From assembly GCF_014268495.2 (NCBI RefSeq), contig NZ_CP077087.1, positions 2,297,501 through 2,361,500 on the forward strand: DNA of 64,000 nt, written 5' to 3'. The notes below the pieces were generated by a model, which saw nothing but the letters and a program-made list of their open reading frames with translations, was not told the DNA's origin and did no database searches. Shown piece after piece: positions 9,773 through 19,317 of the stretch. The stretch's first letter is position 1, and the number at the start of each line of letters is the position of its first letter. The stretch comes from Pseudomonas monsensis. Its GTDB lineage: Bacteria; Pseudomonadota; Gammaproteobacteria; Pseudomonadales; Pseudomonadaceae. The position numbers were made by a program, and so were the translations under genes.

Positions 9773-10630
9773 TCAGTTTGAGGCTTTGAGTGTGGCGGCC
9801 TGACTGCGGCGCGAAACCGGTAGCAGTCTGGCAATCGGTTCGGCGCTGGCGGTGTGCTGGCCGAAACTGGCGTTATAGGTGGCGATGATTTCGCCGGCGA
9901 TGGAGATGGCGATTTCCACAGGCAGTTTGCCTTTGACTTCGCCGATGCCCATCGGGCAGCGCATGCGTTGCACGACGCCGGGGTCGAAACCGCGATCACG
10001 CAAGCGATGTTCGAACTTGGCCCGTTTGGTCTTCGAGCCGATCAGGCCGAACCAGGTGAAGTCATTGCGCTTGAGGATCGCGGCGGTGAGTTCCAGATCC
10101 AGTTGATGGTTGTGGGTCATGACGATGCAATAGCTGCCGGCGGGCAGGTCGTCGATTTCATCCACAGGCTCTTCGGCGACGATTTTACGGACGCCGTGGG
10201 GAATCTGTTGGGGAAATTCCTCTTCCCGCGAATCGATCCAGCGTACCCGGCAGGGCAGGCTCGCAAGCAAAGGCACGAGGGCGCGACCGACGTGGCCGGC
10301 GCCGAACACCGCGATCTGCGCCTGCACCTGGCCCATCGGTTCGAACAGCAGCACCGTGGCGCCGCCGCAGCACTGGCCGAGGCTGGCACCGAGGCTGAAG
10401 CGCTCCAGATGGGTGTCCTGCTTGCCGCTGGCGAGCATCTCGCGGGCGATCTGCATGGCTTTGTATTCCAGATGCCCGCCACCGATGGTGTCGAAGGTCT
10501 GTTTCGCGCTGACGACCATTTTCGAGCCGGCGTTGCGCGGGGTCGAGCCGAGTTCTTCGATGATCGTCACCAGAACGCAGGGTTCGCCCTGATTCTGCAG
10601 GTCGGCGAGGGCGTCGATCCAGTTGTACAT
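9773..10630 (-). CDS. xdhC: xanthine dehydrogenase accessory protein XdhC
   Basis: A 285-residue protein that binds and inserts the sulfurated molybdenum cofactor into xanthine dehydrogenase. The N-terminal XdhC/CoxI domain has EELGSTPRNAGSKM. A central CCGG motif (QCCGGATVLL) and a C-terminal Rossmann-like segment (VFGAGHVGRALV) are present. The start is taken at ATG 10630 (MYNWIDALADL), preceded by CGAGGTGAAC. A GTG two codons upstream (10636) is the alternative. The gap to xdhB holds a REP pair. Confidence 0.9.
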   Translation of the reverse strand: MYNWIDALADLQNQGEPCVLVTIIEELGSTPRNAGSKMVVSAKQTFDTIGGGHLEYKAMQIAREMLASGKQDTHLERFSLGASLGQCCGGATVLLFEPMGQVQAQIAVFGAGHVGRALVPLLASLPCRVRWIDSREEEFPQQIPHGVRKIVAEEPVDEIDDLPAGSYCIVMTHNHQLDLELTAAILKRNDFTWFGLIGSKTKRAKFEHRLRDRGFDPGVVQRMRCPMGIGEVKGKLPVEIAISIAGEIIATYNASFGQHTASAEPIARLLPVSRRSQAATLKASN

Positions 10631-10663
10631 GTTCACCTCGACATCGTTGTTGTCTGTTCGGGC

Positions 10664-10734
10664 CTCTTCGCGAGCAAGCTCGCTCCCACAGGAGAATGCA
10701 TTCCAAATGTGGGAGCGAGCTTGCTCGCGAAGAC
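10664..10734. repeat. REP pair (REPIN) inside the xdh operon
   Basis: Inverted copies of TCTTCGCGAGCAAGCTCGCT and its complement lie between xdhB and xdhC, genes that are otherwise cotranscribed. The resulting RNA hairpin would be long and GC-rich. Confidence 0.85.
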
Positions 10735-10745
10735 CGCACCTCGGT

Positions 10746-13145
10746 TTAGAGGGGAGCCAACTCGGTTTCAGCTTCGACCGCTTTCACGGCCTTCAACTGG
10801 CGCATCTGCTCACACCCCCACAACACCCGCTCCGGAGTCGCCGGCGCATCAATCTTCGGCTGATGCTGGTAATCACCCAGGCTCGCCACCGCATCCTTGA
10901 TCGCACACCATGCGGCGATCCCGAGCATAAATGGCGGCTCGCCGACAGCCTTGGAATGGAACACCGTGTCTTCCGGGTTCTTGCGGTTTTCCACCAGCTT
11001 CACCCGCAGGTCGAGCGGCATGTCCGCCACGGCCGGGATCTTGTAGCTGGCCGGGCCGTTGGTCATCAGCTTGCCCTTGTTGTTCCAGACCAGCTCTTCC
11101 ATGGTCAGCCAGCCCATGCCCTGCACGAAGCCACCTTCGACCTGGCCGATGTCGATGGACGGGTTCAGCGAGGCGCCGACGTCGTGAAGGATGTCGGTGC
11201 GCAGCATCTTGTACTCGCCGGTCAGGGTGTCGACGATCACCTCGCAACATGCGGCGCCAAAGGCGAAGTAGTAGAACGGCCGGCCACGGGCCTGGCTGCG
11301 GTCGTAATAGATTTTCGGGGTCTTGTAGAAGCCGGTGCTCGACAGCGACACCTGATTGAAATACGCCTGCTGGATCAGCGTTTCGAAGGTCAGGATGTGA
11401 TCACGCACGCGCACATGGCCGTTATGGAATTCCACATCTTCTTCGCTGACCTTGTAGTGCCGCGCAGCGAATTCGATCAGACGTTTCTTGATGGTCTCGG
11501 CGGCGTTCTGCGCGGCCTTGCCGTTGAGGTCAGCACCGCTGGAGGCGGCCGTCGGCGAGGTGTTTGGCACTTTGTCGGTGTTGGTCGCGGTGATCTGTAC
11601 ACGGTCGATTTCGACCTGGAACACTTCGGCCACCACCTGTGCGACTTTGGTGTTCAGGCCCTGGCCCATTTCCGTGCCGCCGTGGTTCAGGTGGATGCTG
11701 CCGTCGGTGTAGATGTGGATCAGTGCGCCGGCCTGGTTCAAGAAGCTGGCGGTGAAGGAAATACCGAATTTCACCGGGGTCAGCGCCAGGCCTTTTTTCA
11801 GGATCGGGCTGTTGGCGTTGTAGCGCCGGATCGCTTCGCGACGCTCGTGGTACTGGCTGCTTTCTTCCAGTTCGGCGGTCATTTCCTCGAGCATGTTGTG
11901 CTCGACGGTCTGGTAGTAGTGGGTGACGTTGCGCTCGGTCTTGCCGTAGTAGTTGGCCTTGCGCACCGCCAGCGGATCGAGGTGGAGGTGACGGGCAATC
12001 GCGTCCATCACTTCCTCGATGGCGACCATGCCTTGCGGGCCACCGAAACCACGGTAAGCGGTGTTCGACGCGGTGTTGGTCTTGCAGCGGTGACCATTGA
12101 TCGTCGCGTCACCGAGGTAGTACGAGTTGTCCGAGTGGAACATCGCCCGGTCGACGATCGACGCGGACAAGTCCGGCGAGCAACCGCAGTTGCCGGCCAG
12201 GTCCATGTTGATCCCGTGCAGGCGCCCGGTGCTGTCGAAGCCGACGTCGTATTCGACGTAGAACGGGTGACGCTTGCCCGTCATCAGCATGTCTTCGACC
12301 CGCGGCAGGCGCATCTTCGTTGGCTGGCCGGTGAGGTGTGCAACCACGGCGCACAGGCACGCCGGGCTGGCAGCCTGGGTTTCCTTGCCACCGAAACCAC
12401 CGCCCATGCGGCGCATGTCGACGACGATTTTGTTCATCGACACGTCGAGCACTTCGGCGACCAGTTTTTGCACTTCGGTCGGGTTCTGTGTCGAGCAGTA
12501 GACGATCATGCCGCCGTCTTCGGTCGGCATCACCGAGGAGATCTGCGTCTCCAGGTAGAAGTGTTCCTGACCGCCAATGTGCAGCGTGCCCTGGATGCGG
12601 TGTTCAGCGGTCGCCAGCGCAGAGACCGAATCGCCGCGCTGATGGGTGTGGCTGTCGAGCACGAAGTGGCGTTTGCGCAAGGCTTCGACCACGTCGAGCA
12701 CCGGTTCCAGATCTTCGTATTCGATGATCGCCGCCATCGCGGCCTTGCGGGCGGTTTCCAGATCCTTGGCGGCGACGGCGAGCACCGGTTGGCCAACGAA
12801 CTGCACGTCGTCGATGGCCAGCAACGGATCGCCCGGCAGCAGCGGGCCGATGTCTTTCAGGCCTGGCACGTCTTCATGGGTGATCGCAATGCGCACGCCT
12901 TCGAAGGCGTAGCACGGCTTGGTGTCGATGCTGATGATTTTCGCGTGGGCGCGGTCCGACAGGCGTGCGTACAGGTGCAGCTGGTTGGGGAATTCCAGAC
13001 GATCATCAATGTACTGCGCTTCACCGGACACGTGCTTGGCGGCGCTGTCGTGCTTGACGCTGCGGCCGACGCCGGTAGTCAGGTCCTTGGCGAACAGTTC
13101 AGCCAATTCAGCTTGAGTCTTCTCTACGGCGTGATGGTTAGACAT
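10746..13145 (-). CDS. xdhB: xanthine dehydrogenase, molybdopterin-binding subunit XdhB
   Basis: A 799-residue catalytic subunit that hydroxylates hypoxanthine and xanthine to urate with XdhA. Family features are the N-terminal hammerhead domain (HVSGEAQYIDDRLEFPNQLH), GGFGGKETQA, the substrate-channel segment AYRGFGGPQGM, and QGLNTKVAQVVAE followed later by the conserved active-site glutamate region (VGEPPFMLGIA). The start overlaps the 3' end of xdhA by 8 bases, indicating translational coupling. Confidence 0.95.
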   Translation of the reverse strand: MSNHHAVEKTQAELAELFAKDLTTGVGRSVKHDSAAKHVSGEAQYIDDRLEFPNQLHLYARLSDRAHAKIISIDTKPCYAFEGVRIAITHEDVPGLKDIGPLLPGDPLLAIDDVQFVGQPVLAVAAKDLETARKAAMAAIIEYEDLEPVLDVVEALRKRHFVLDSHTHQRGDSVSALATAEHRIQGTLHIGGQEHFYLETQISSVMPTEDGGMIVYCSTQNPTEVQKLVAEVLDVSMNKIVVDMRRMGGGFGGKETQAASPACLCAVVAHLTGQPTKMRLPRVEDMLMTGKRHPFYVEYDVGFDSTGRLHGINMDLAGNCGCSPDLSASIVDRAMFHSDNSYYLGDATINGHRCKTNTASNTAYRGFGGPQGMVAIEEVMDAIARHLHLDPLAVRKANYYGKTERNVTHYYQTVEHNMLEEMTAELEESSQYHERREAIRRYNANSPILKKGLALTPVKFGISFTASFLNQAGALIHIYTDGSIHLNHGGTEMGQGLNTKVAQVVAEVFQVEIDRVQITATNTDKVPNTSPTAASSGADLNGKAAQNAAETIKKRLIEFAARHYKVSEEDVEFHNGHVRVRDHILTFETLIQQAYFNQVSLSSTGFYKTPKIYYDRSQARGRPFYYFAFGAACCEVIVDTLTGEYKMLRTDILHDVGASLNPSIDIGQVEGGFVQGMGWLTMEELVWNNKGKLMTNGPASYKIPAVADMPLDLRVKLVENRKNPEDTVFHSKAVGEPPFMLGIAAWCAIKDAVASLGDYQHQPKIDAPATPERVLWGCEQMRQLKAVKAVEAETELAPL

Positions 13146-14592
13146 AAGCGGTCACCCGAGTCTCGATGTGCGGTGTTTGCAGTTCGATGAAGTATTTGCG
13201 CAGCAGGTTCTGCGCGCTGAGCAGGCGATATTCCTTGCTGGCGCGGAAGTCCGAGAGCGGTGTGAAGTCGTCGGCCAGTGCGGCGCAGGCGCGTTCGATC
13301 ACGGTGTTGTTGAACGGCTGGCCGAGCAACACGGCTTCGCAGTGGGCGGCGCGTTTCGGGATCGCGGCCATGCCGCCGAAGGCCATGCGGGCGTCGCTGA
13401 TCACGCCGTTTTCCACGCGCAGGTTGAAGGCGGCGCAGACGGCAGAAATGTCGTCGTCCAGACGTTTGGAGACCTTGTACGCGCGGAAACGCTGCTCGGC
13501 CGTGGCACGCGGGACGATGATTTTCTCGATGAACTCGCTTTCCTGACGCGCGGTGACTTTGTAGTCGATGAAGTAATCTTCCAGGTTCAAGGTGCGGCGG
13601 GTTTCGCCTTTACACAGCACGACCTGCGCGCCGAGGGCGATCAGCAGCGGTGGCGAGTCACCGATCGGCGAGGCGTTGCCGATGTTGCCGCCGAGGGTGC
13701 CCTGGTTGCGGATCTGCAGGGAGGCGAAGCGGTGCAGCAGTTCACCGAAGTCCGGGTATTCGGCGTTCAGCGCTTCGTAGCAGTCGGAGAGGGCGGTGGC
13801 GGCGCCGATTTCGATACGGTCAGCGAAGGTTTCGATGCGCTTCATTTGCGCGACGTTGCCAACGTAGATCATCACTGGAAGGGTGCGGTGGAACTGGGTG
13901 ACTTCCAGCGCCAGGTCGGTGCCACCGGCCAGCAGTCGCGCTTGTGGATAAGCGTCGTAAAGGTCGGCCAGATCAGCGACGGTCAGCGGCACCAGGCAGC
14001 GCTTGTCGCCGCTGTTGAGTTCGCCGATATCGGTCGGGGCGATGGCTTTGAGGCGGGCGATGGTCTCGGCTTCACGGGCGTCGAACTGGTCCGGTTGCTT
14101 GCCGCAGCACGACTGCTCGGCGGCGGCCAGAATCGGCCGGTAGCCGGTGCACCGGCAGAGGTTGCCGGCCAGCGCTTCGTGGGCCTTGGCCTGATCCGGT
14201 GCATCGCTGTTCTTTTGCAGGGCAAACAGCGACATGACGAAACCGGGGGTGCAAAAACCGCACTGCGAGCCGTGGCACTCGACCATGGCTTTCTGCACGC
14301 TGTGCAGTTCGCCTTTGTGCTTGAGGTCTTCGACGCTGATCAGTTGTTTGCCGTGCAGCGACGAAACGAACGTCAGGCACGAGTTGAGGCTGCGATAGCG
14401 AATGTGTTCGCGGCCGTCGTCATCCGTTTGCAACTCGCCGACCACCACGGTGCAGGCGCCGCAGTCACCGCTGGCACAACCTTCTTTGGTGCCGGATTTG
14501 CCCACATGTTCGCGCAGGTAATTGAGCACGGTCAGATTCGGGTCCAGGGCGTGCTCGCTACGGAGTTCCTGGTTAAGTAAAAACTGGATCAC
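13138..14592 (-). CDS. xdhA: xanthine dehydrogenase small subunit XdhA (2x[2Fe-2S], FAD)
   Basis: A 484-residue electron-transfer subunit. The N-terminal plant-type ferredoxin cluster is seen in GCASGDCGACTVV with the fourth Cys in NSCLTF. The second [2Fe-2S] site uses QCGFCTPG and CRCTGYRP. The FAD domain starts near residue 195 (LLAGGTDLALEV; GGNIGNASPIGDSPP). It is the first gene of the xdhABC-guaD operon and diverges from the GntR gene at 14861 across a region with two tandem candidate operators. Confidence 0.95.
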   Translation of the reverse strand: MIQFLLNQELRSEHALDPNLTVLNYLREHVGKSGTKEGCASGDCGACTVVVGELQTDDDGREHIRYRSLNSCLTFVSSLHGKQLISVEDLKHKGELHSVQKAMVECHGSQCGFCTPGFVMSLFALQKNSDAPDQAKAHEALAGNLCRCTGYRPILAAAEQSCCGKQPDQFDAREAETIARLKAIAPTDIGELNSGDKRCLVPLTVADLADLYDAYPQARLLAGGTDLALEVTQFHRTLPVMIYVGNVAQMKRIETFADRIEIGAATALSDCYEALNAEYPDFGELLHRFASLQIRNQGTLGGNIGNASPIGDSPPLLIALGAQVVLCKGETRRTLNLEDYFIDYKVTARQESEFIEKIIVPRATAEQRFRAYKVSKRLDDDISAVCAAFNLRVENGVISDARMAFGGMAAIPKRAAHCEAVLLGQPFNNTVIERACAALADDFTPLSDFRASKEYRLLSAQNLLRKYFIELQTPHIETRVTAYV

Positions 14593-14649
14593 GGAAGGCC
14601 TCGCAGACTCATTATTGTTGTTAACCGACGTGAACCGAATTTAGCAGGT

Positions 14650-14688
14650 CTGACTTTTCGGTCAATGATTTTCTGACTTAAAGGTCAG
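14650..14688. promoter_or_regulatory. two tandem CTGAC-N6-GTCAR inverted repeats
   Basis: CTGAC-TTTTCG-GTCAA (14650-14665) and CTGAC-TTAAAG-GTCAG (14673-14688) are spaced 23 bases start to start, 58-97 bases upstream of xdhA and about 175 bases upstream of the divergent GntR gene. The symmetry and spacing suggest a regulator-binding pair controlling xdhABC-guaD. Confidence 0.5.
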
Positions 14689-14860
14689 GAAAATGCATTT
14701 CGTCGATCGACAACGTGTCTATTCAGTATTGACCCTCATTGGATCCCCTGCTTTTTTGCGGGATTCGTGCCAAAAACCGCTGAGTGGGCACTCCGCCATG
14801 AGCCTGCATTTGCGCTACACTGCGCCGCTTGTGCAGATCGAAAGAGTTTGAAGGACAACC

Positions 14861-15520
14861 ATGACGTTCAAGGCGCCGGACAGCCTCGCCGAGCAAATCG
14901 CTCACCACCTCGCCGAACGCATCATTCGTGGCGAAATGAAGCCGGGAGAGCGCATCCAGGAACAGAAGGTCACGCTGGCCCTCAATGTCAGCCGCGGCTC
15001 GGTCCGCGAAGCCTTGCTGATCCTCGAGCGTCGCCACCTGATCGCGATCCTGCCGCGACGTGGCGCCCATGTAACCGAACTCACGCCGCACAAGGTGCAG
15101 AGCCTTTGCACACTGATGAGCGAGCTGTACATCCTGCTCGGCAACTCGGTTGCCAATGGCTGGCAAGTCCAGTCGGACATGGCGCCGTTCGTGCAGATCC
15201 AGCAGCGCCTGACCGCCAGCTACGAGCGTCAGGACATCCGCACGTTTGTCGACGACAGCTTCGCGGTGATGCGCGCCGCTTATCCGTTCGCCAACAACCC
15301 GTACCTGCAAGAGACGGTCGAGAACCTGCAGCCGGCCATGAGCCGTGCCTATTTCCTCGCCCTCGAACAACGCAAGGCGGAAATGAGCGAGTTCCTCGAA
15401 CTGTTCGAACGCCTGCTGGCCGCCGTGCTTGCCCGTGATTTGCCGCAGATCCGCATCGTGCTGACGGCTTACGCCCGGCGCAGCTGCGATCTGGTGGTGT
15501 CTGCCCTGACGGTCGCCTAA
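14861..15520 (+). CDS. GntR family transcriptional regulator (FCD-like)
   Basis: A 219-residue regulator with a winged helix at residues 5-70 (ERIQEQKVTLALNVSRGSVREAL) and a helical effector domain behind it. ATG 14861 is preceded by GAAGGACAACC. It diverges from xdhA, which suggests control of purine breakdown. On the other side its stop is only two bases before the smc start codon, so smc is likely cotranscribed or translationally coupled. The ligand is unknown. Confidence 0.85.
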   Translation: MTFKAPDSLAEQIAHHLAERIIRGEMKPGERIQEQKVTLALNVSRGSVREALLILERRHLIAILPRRGAHVTELTPHKVQSLCTLMSELYILLGNSVANGWQVQSDMAPFVQIQQRLTASYERQDIRTFVDDSFAVMRAAYPFANNPYLQETVENLQPAMSRAYFLALEQRKAEMSEFLELFERLLAAVLARDLPQIRIVLTAYARRSCDLVVSALTVA

Positions 15521-15522
15521 GC

Positions 15523-18500
15523 GTGCGGCTCAAGTGCATCAAACTGGCGGGATTCAAATCCTTCGTCGACCCGACCACGGTGAACTTCCCCAGTAACATG
15601 GCGGCGGTCGTCGGGCCGAACGGTTGCGGCAAGTCGAACATCATTGACGCCGTGCGTTGGGTGATGGGCGAAAGTTCGGCGAAGAACCTCCGTGGCGAGT
15701 CGATGACCGACGTCATCTTCAACGGCTCAACCAGCCGCAAACCAGTGAGCCAGGCGAGCATCGAACTGGTGTTCGACAACTCCGACGGCACACTGCTGGG
15801 CGAGTACGCGGCCTACGCGGAGATTTCCATCCGCCGTAAAGTCACCCGCGACAGCCAGACTACTTATTACCTCAACGGCACCAAATGCCGTCGTCGCGAC
15901 ATCACCGATATCTTCCTCGGCACCGGCCTCGGCCCGCGCAGCTATTCGATCATCGAACAAGGCATGATCTCCAAGCTGATCGAATCCAAGCCCGAAGACC
16001 TGCGCAACTTTATCGAAGAAGCGGCGGGCATCTCCAAGTACAAGGAGCGCCGCCGCGAGACCGAAAACCGTATCCGCCGCACCCACGAAAACCTCGCCCG
16101 CCTGACTGACCTGCGCGAAGAACTCGAGCGTCAGCTCGAACGCTTGCACCGTCAGGCCGAAGCGGCGAAGAAGTATCAGGAATTCAAGGCCGAGGAGCGT
16201 CAGCTCAAGGCGCAACTGTCGGCCCTGCGCTGGCAGGATCTGAACGATCAGGTCGGCCAGCGCGAGTCGATCATCGGCACCCAGGAAATCAGTTTCGAGG
16301 CGCTGGTCGCCGAGCAGCGCAATGCCGATGCCGCCATTGAACGCCTGCGCGACGGTCACCACGACCTGTCCGAGCGCTTCAATCTGGTGCAGGGACGCTT
16401 TTATTCGGTCGGCGGCGACATTGCCCGGGTCGAGCAGAGTATCCAGCACGGTCAGCAACGCCTGCGCCAGTTGCAGGACGATCTGAAAGAAGCCGAGCGG
16501 GCGCGGCTGGAAACCGAATCGCACCTGGGGCACGACCGCACGTTGCTGCTGACTCTCGGCGAAGAGCTGGACATGCTCACCCCGGAACAGGAAGTCACCA
16601 GCGCTGCCGCCGAAGAAGCCGCTGCTGCGTTGGAAGATTCCGAAAGCGTCATGCATGGCTGGCAGGAGCAGTGGGACGCTTTCAACCTGACCGCCGCTGA
16701 ACCGCGACGTCAGGCCGAAGTCCAGCAGTCGCGCATCCAGCAGCTGGAAACCAGCATGGAGCGCCTGGCCGATCGGCAGAAGCGTCTCGGTGAAGAGCGC
16801 GCGTTGCTCTCGGCCGATCCCGAAGACGCGGCGATCATGGCGCTCAACGAGCAACTCGCCGAGTCCGAAGCGACGCTTGAAGATTTGCAGACCAGCGAAG
16901 AAGCGCAGGTCGAAAAGCTTGAGCAACTGCGTCAGGAGTTGCAGCAGGCACTGACCGCGCAACAACAGGCGCAGGGCGATCTGCAACGCCTCAACGGCCG
17001 GCTGGCTTCGTTGGAAGCCTTGCAGCAAGCTGCGCTCGATCCGGGCACCGGCACCGCCGAATGGTTGAAGGAACATAATCTCGCTGAGCGCCCACGTCTG
17101 GCCGAAGGCCTGAAGGTCGAGGCGGGTTGGGAGCTGGCGGTGGAAACCGTGCTCGGCGCCGATCTGCAAGCGGTGCTGGTCGACGATTTCAGCGGTTTCG
17201 ATCTGTCCGGGTTCAGCCAGGGCGATCTGCGCCTGCTCAGTCCGGGCAACGATGGCGTGCGCGTGGCGGGCAGCCTGCTGGACAAAGTCGAAGCGCAGAT
17301 TGATCTGTCGCCGTGGCTGGGCCAGGTCAAACCGGTCGACAGCCTGGAGCAGGCATTGGCACTGCGCGGACAATTGAGCGCCGGCCAGAGCCTGATCAGT
17401 CGCGATGGCTATTGGGTCGGTCGGCATTTTCTGCGCGTGCGCCGGGCCAGCGAAGCGGAAAGCGGCATGCTCGCCCGTGGCCAGGAAATCGAGGCTTTGC
17501 ATCTCGAACGCGAAGAGCGCGAAGCCACGGTCGAAGCCATGGAAACCCGTTTGCAAACTTTGCGCGCGCAACAGCGTCAGCAGGAAAACGGCCGCGAACA
17601 TTTGCGTCGCTTGCTGCAAGACGAAGCACGCCAGCAAGGCGAATTGAAAGCGCAGTTGTCCGCTGGTAAAGCCAAGGCCGAACAACTGACCTTGCGCCGC
17701 ACCCGTCTCGATGAAGAACTGATCGAGCTCGGCGAACAACGCGAACTCGAGCACGAGCAGATCGGCGAAGCGCGCATGCAATTGCAGGAAGCGCTGGACG
17801 CCATGGCGCTGGACACTGAACAGCGCGAATTGCTGCTGGCCCAGCGCGACAGTCTGCGCGAACGCCTCGACCGCGTGCGTCAGGAAGCGCGGCAGCACAA
17901 GGATCATGCCCATCAGTTGGCCGTGCGTCTCGGCTCGTTGCGTGCGCAGCATGACTCCACGCGTCAGGCGTTGGAGCGTCTGGAAATGCAGGCCGAGCGC
18001 CTGACGGAAAAGCGCGAACAGTTGAGTCTGAACCTGGAGGAGGGCGAGGCACCGCTGGAAGAGCTGCGCCTGAAACTTGAAGAGTTGCTCGACAAGCGCA
18101 TGACCGTCGACGAAGAACTCAAGACCGCGCAAATCGCCCTCGAAGACGCCGACCGCGAACTGCGCGATGCGGAAAAACGCCGGACCCAGGCCGAGCAGCA
18201 ATCGCAACTGATCCGCGGCCAGCTCGAACAGCAGCGCATGGAATGGCAAGCCCTGACCGTGCGCCGCAAGGCCTTGCAAGATCAACTGCTCGAAGACGGC
18301 TACGATCTCAACGGCGTACTCGCGACATTGACGGCACAAGCCAGTGAACGTGAAGCCGAAGAAGAACTCGAACGGATCAACGCGCGGATTCAACGCCTGG
18401 GCGCGATCAACCTCGCGGCCATTGACGAATACACGCAACAATCCGAGCGTAAACGTTATCTGGATGCTCAGGACGCCGATCTGGTCGAGGCCCTGGAGAC

Positions 18501-19011
18501 CCTGGAGAACGTGATTCGCAAGATCGACAAGGAAACCCGTAACCGTTTCAAAGATACCTTTGATCAGATCAATGGCGGTTTACAGGCGCTTTTCCCAAAA
18601 GTTTTCGGTGGCGGGCGCGCGTATTTGGAACTGACGGGCGAAGATCTACTCGATACAGGGGTAACGATCATGGCGCAGCCGCCAGGGAAGAAGAACAGCA
18701 CCATCCATTTGCTCTCTGGCGGGGAAAAGGCCCTGACCGCACTGGCACTGGTATTTGCCATCTTCAAATTGAATCCGGCGCCGTTCTGTATGCTCGATGA
18801 GGTTGACGCGCCACTGGATGACGCTAACGTTGGACGCTACGCACGCTTGGTCAAAGAGATGTCGCAGACCGTGCAGTTCATCTACATCACCCACAACAAG
18901 ATCGCCATGGAAATGGCTGAGCAGTTGATGGGCGTGACGATGCATGAGCCGGGTTGTTCGCGACTGGTAGCCGTGGATGTCGAGGAGGCGATGGCGATGG
19001 TGGACGCCTAG
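15523..19011 (+). CDS. smc: chromosome partition protein SMC
   Basis: An 1162-residue SMC ATPase that organises and segregates the chromosome with ScpA/ScpB. The Walker A motif is GPNGCGKSNIIDAVRW near residue 32. Long coiled coils run about 165-490 and 650-960 around a hinge near 500-640. The signature LLSGGEKALTALAL and Walker B PFCMLDEVDAPLDDANV lie in the C-terminal head. The start is GTG (15523), directly after the GntR stop. A long open frame on the opposite strand is a codon-bias shadow. Confidence 0.95.
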   Translation: MRLKCIKLAGFKSFVDPTTVNFPSNMAAVVGPNGCGKSNIIDAVRWVMGESSAKNLRGESMTDVIFNGSTSRKPVSQASIELVFDNSDGTLLGEYAAYAEISIRRKVTRDSQTTYYLNGTKCRRRDITDIFLGTGLGPRSYSIIEQGMISKLIESKPEDLRNFIEEAAGISKYKERRRETENRIRRTHENLARLTDLREELERQLERLHRQAEAAKKYQEFKAEERQLKAQLSALRWQDLNDQVGQRESIIGTQEISFEALVAEQRNADAAIERLRDGHHDLSERFNLVQGRFYSVGGDIARVEQSIQHGQQRLRQLQDDLKEAERARLETESHLGHDRTLLLTLGEELDMLTPEQEVTSAAAEEAAAALEDSESVMHGWQEQWDAFNLTAAEPRRQAEVQQSRIQQLETSMERLADRQKRLGEERALLSADPEDAAIMALNEQLAESEATLEDLQTSEEAQVEKLEQLRQELQQALTAQQQAQGDLQRLNGRLASLEALQQAALDPGTGTAEWLKEHNLAERPRLAEGLKVEAGWELAVETVLGADLQAVLVDDFSGFDLSGFSQGDLRLLSPGNDGVRVAGSLLDKVEAQIDLSPWLGQVKPVDSLEQALALRGQLSAGQSLISRDGYWVGRHFLRVRRASEAESGMLARGQEIEALHLEREEREATVEAMETRLQTLRAQQRQQENGREHLRRLLQDEARQQGELKAQLSAGKAKAEQLTLRRTRLDEELIELGEQRELEHEQIGEARMQLQEALDAMALDTEQRELLLAQRDSLRERLDRVRQEARQHKDHAHQLAVRLGSLRAQHDSTRQALERLEMQAERLTEKREQLSLNLEEGEAPLEELRLKLEELLDKRMTVDEELKTAQIALEDADRELRDAEKRRTQAEQQSQLIRGQLEQQRMEWQALTVRRKALQDQLLEDGYDLNGVLATLTAQASEREAEEELERINARIQRLGAINLAAIDEYTQQSERKRYLDAQDADLVEALETLENVIRKIDKETRNRFKDTFDQINGGLQALFPKVFGGGRAYLELTGEDLLDTGVTIMAQPPGKKNSTIHLLSGGEKALTALALVFAIFKLNPAPFCMLDEVDAPLDDANVGRYARLVKEMSQTVQFIYITHNKIAMEMAEQLMGVTMHEPGCSRLVAVDVEEAMAMVDA

Positions 19012-19317
19012 CGGCGCAGCTTCGAGCGATAAGCTGCAAGAGAAGAGCTTGTGGCTTATAGCTCGCGACTTGCAGCTGAGCTGCGCAAAGAGGACAACAG
19101 GCTGACTATTTGAATGAAAGTGGCAAATCGACACAATTTGCGCAGCGATTTCGACAGACGGTGTAAAGTTGTCTTTGGTCGTGCTAGTTTAATGTCAATT
19201 TTTCGTATACGTGGGCAAAACGCCTGTCAGAACATAGAGTTGGCGCCACGTTTTAAAGCGGTTTGCACAATGTAAACCCCTTATTTTTCAGCATTTTTTA
19301 TAGAGGCACGGGATTAC
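19012..19317. other. smc-zipA intergenic region with inverted repeat
   Basis: 306 bases without a gene. AGCTGCAAG (19032-19040) and CTTGCAGCT (19069-19077) form an imperfect long hairpin just after smc, similar in style to the one after ccoP-2 (46231-46264). The remainder is AT-richer and probably carries the zipA promoter. I see no further gene. Confidence 0.5.

Noticed and set aside
10623..13190. 855-codon open frame opposite xdhB and xdhC
   Set aside because: Shadow of the well-supported xdhB and xdhC genes; it runs through the REP pair and has no motifs.
15727..18441. 904-codon open frame on the minus strand opposite smc
   Set aside because: It is the codon-bias shadow of the smc coiled-coil region; composition is low-complexity Gln/Leu/Ala and no family is recognisable.
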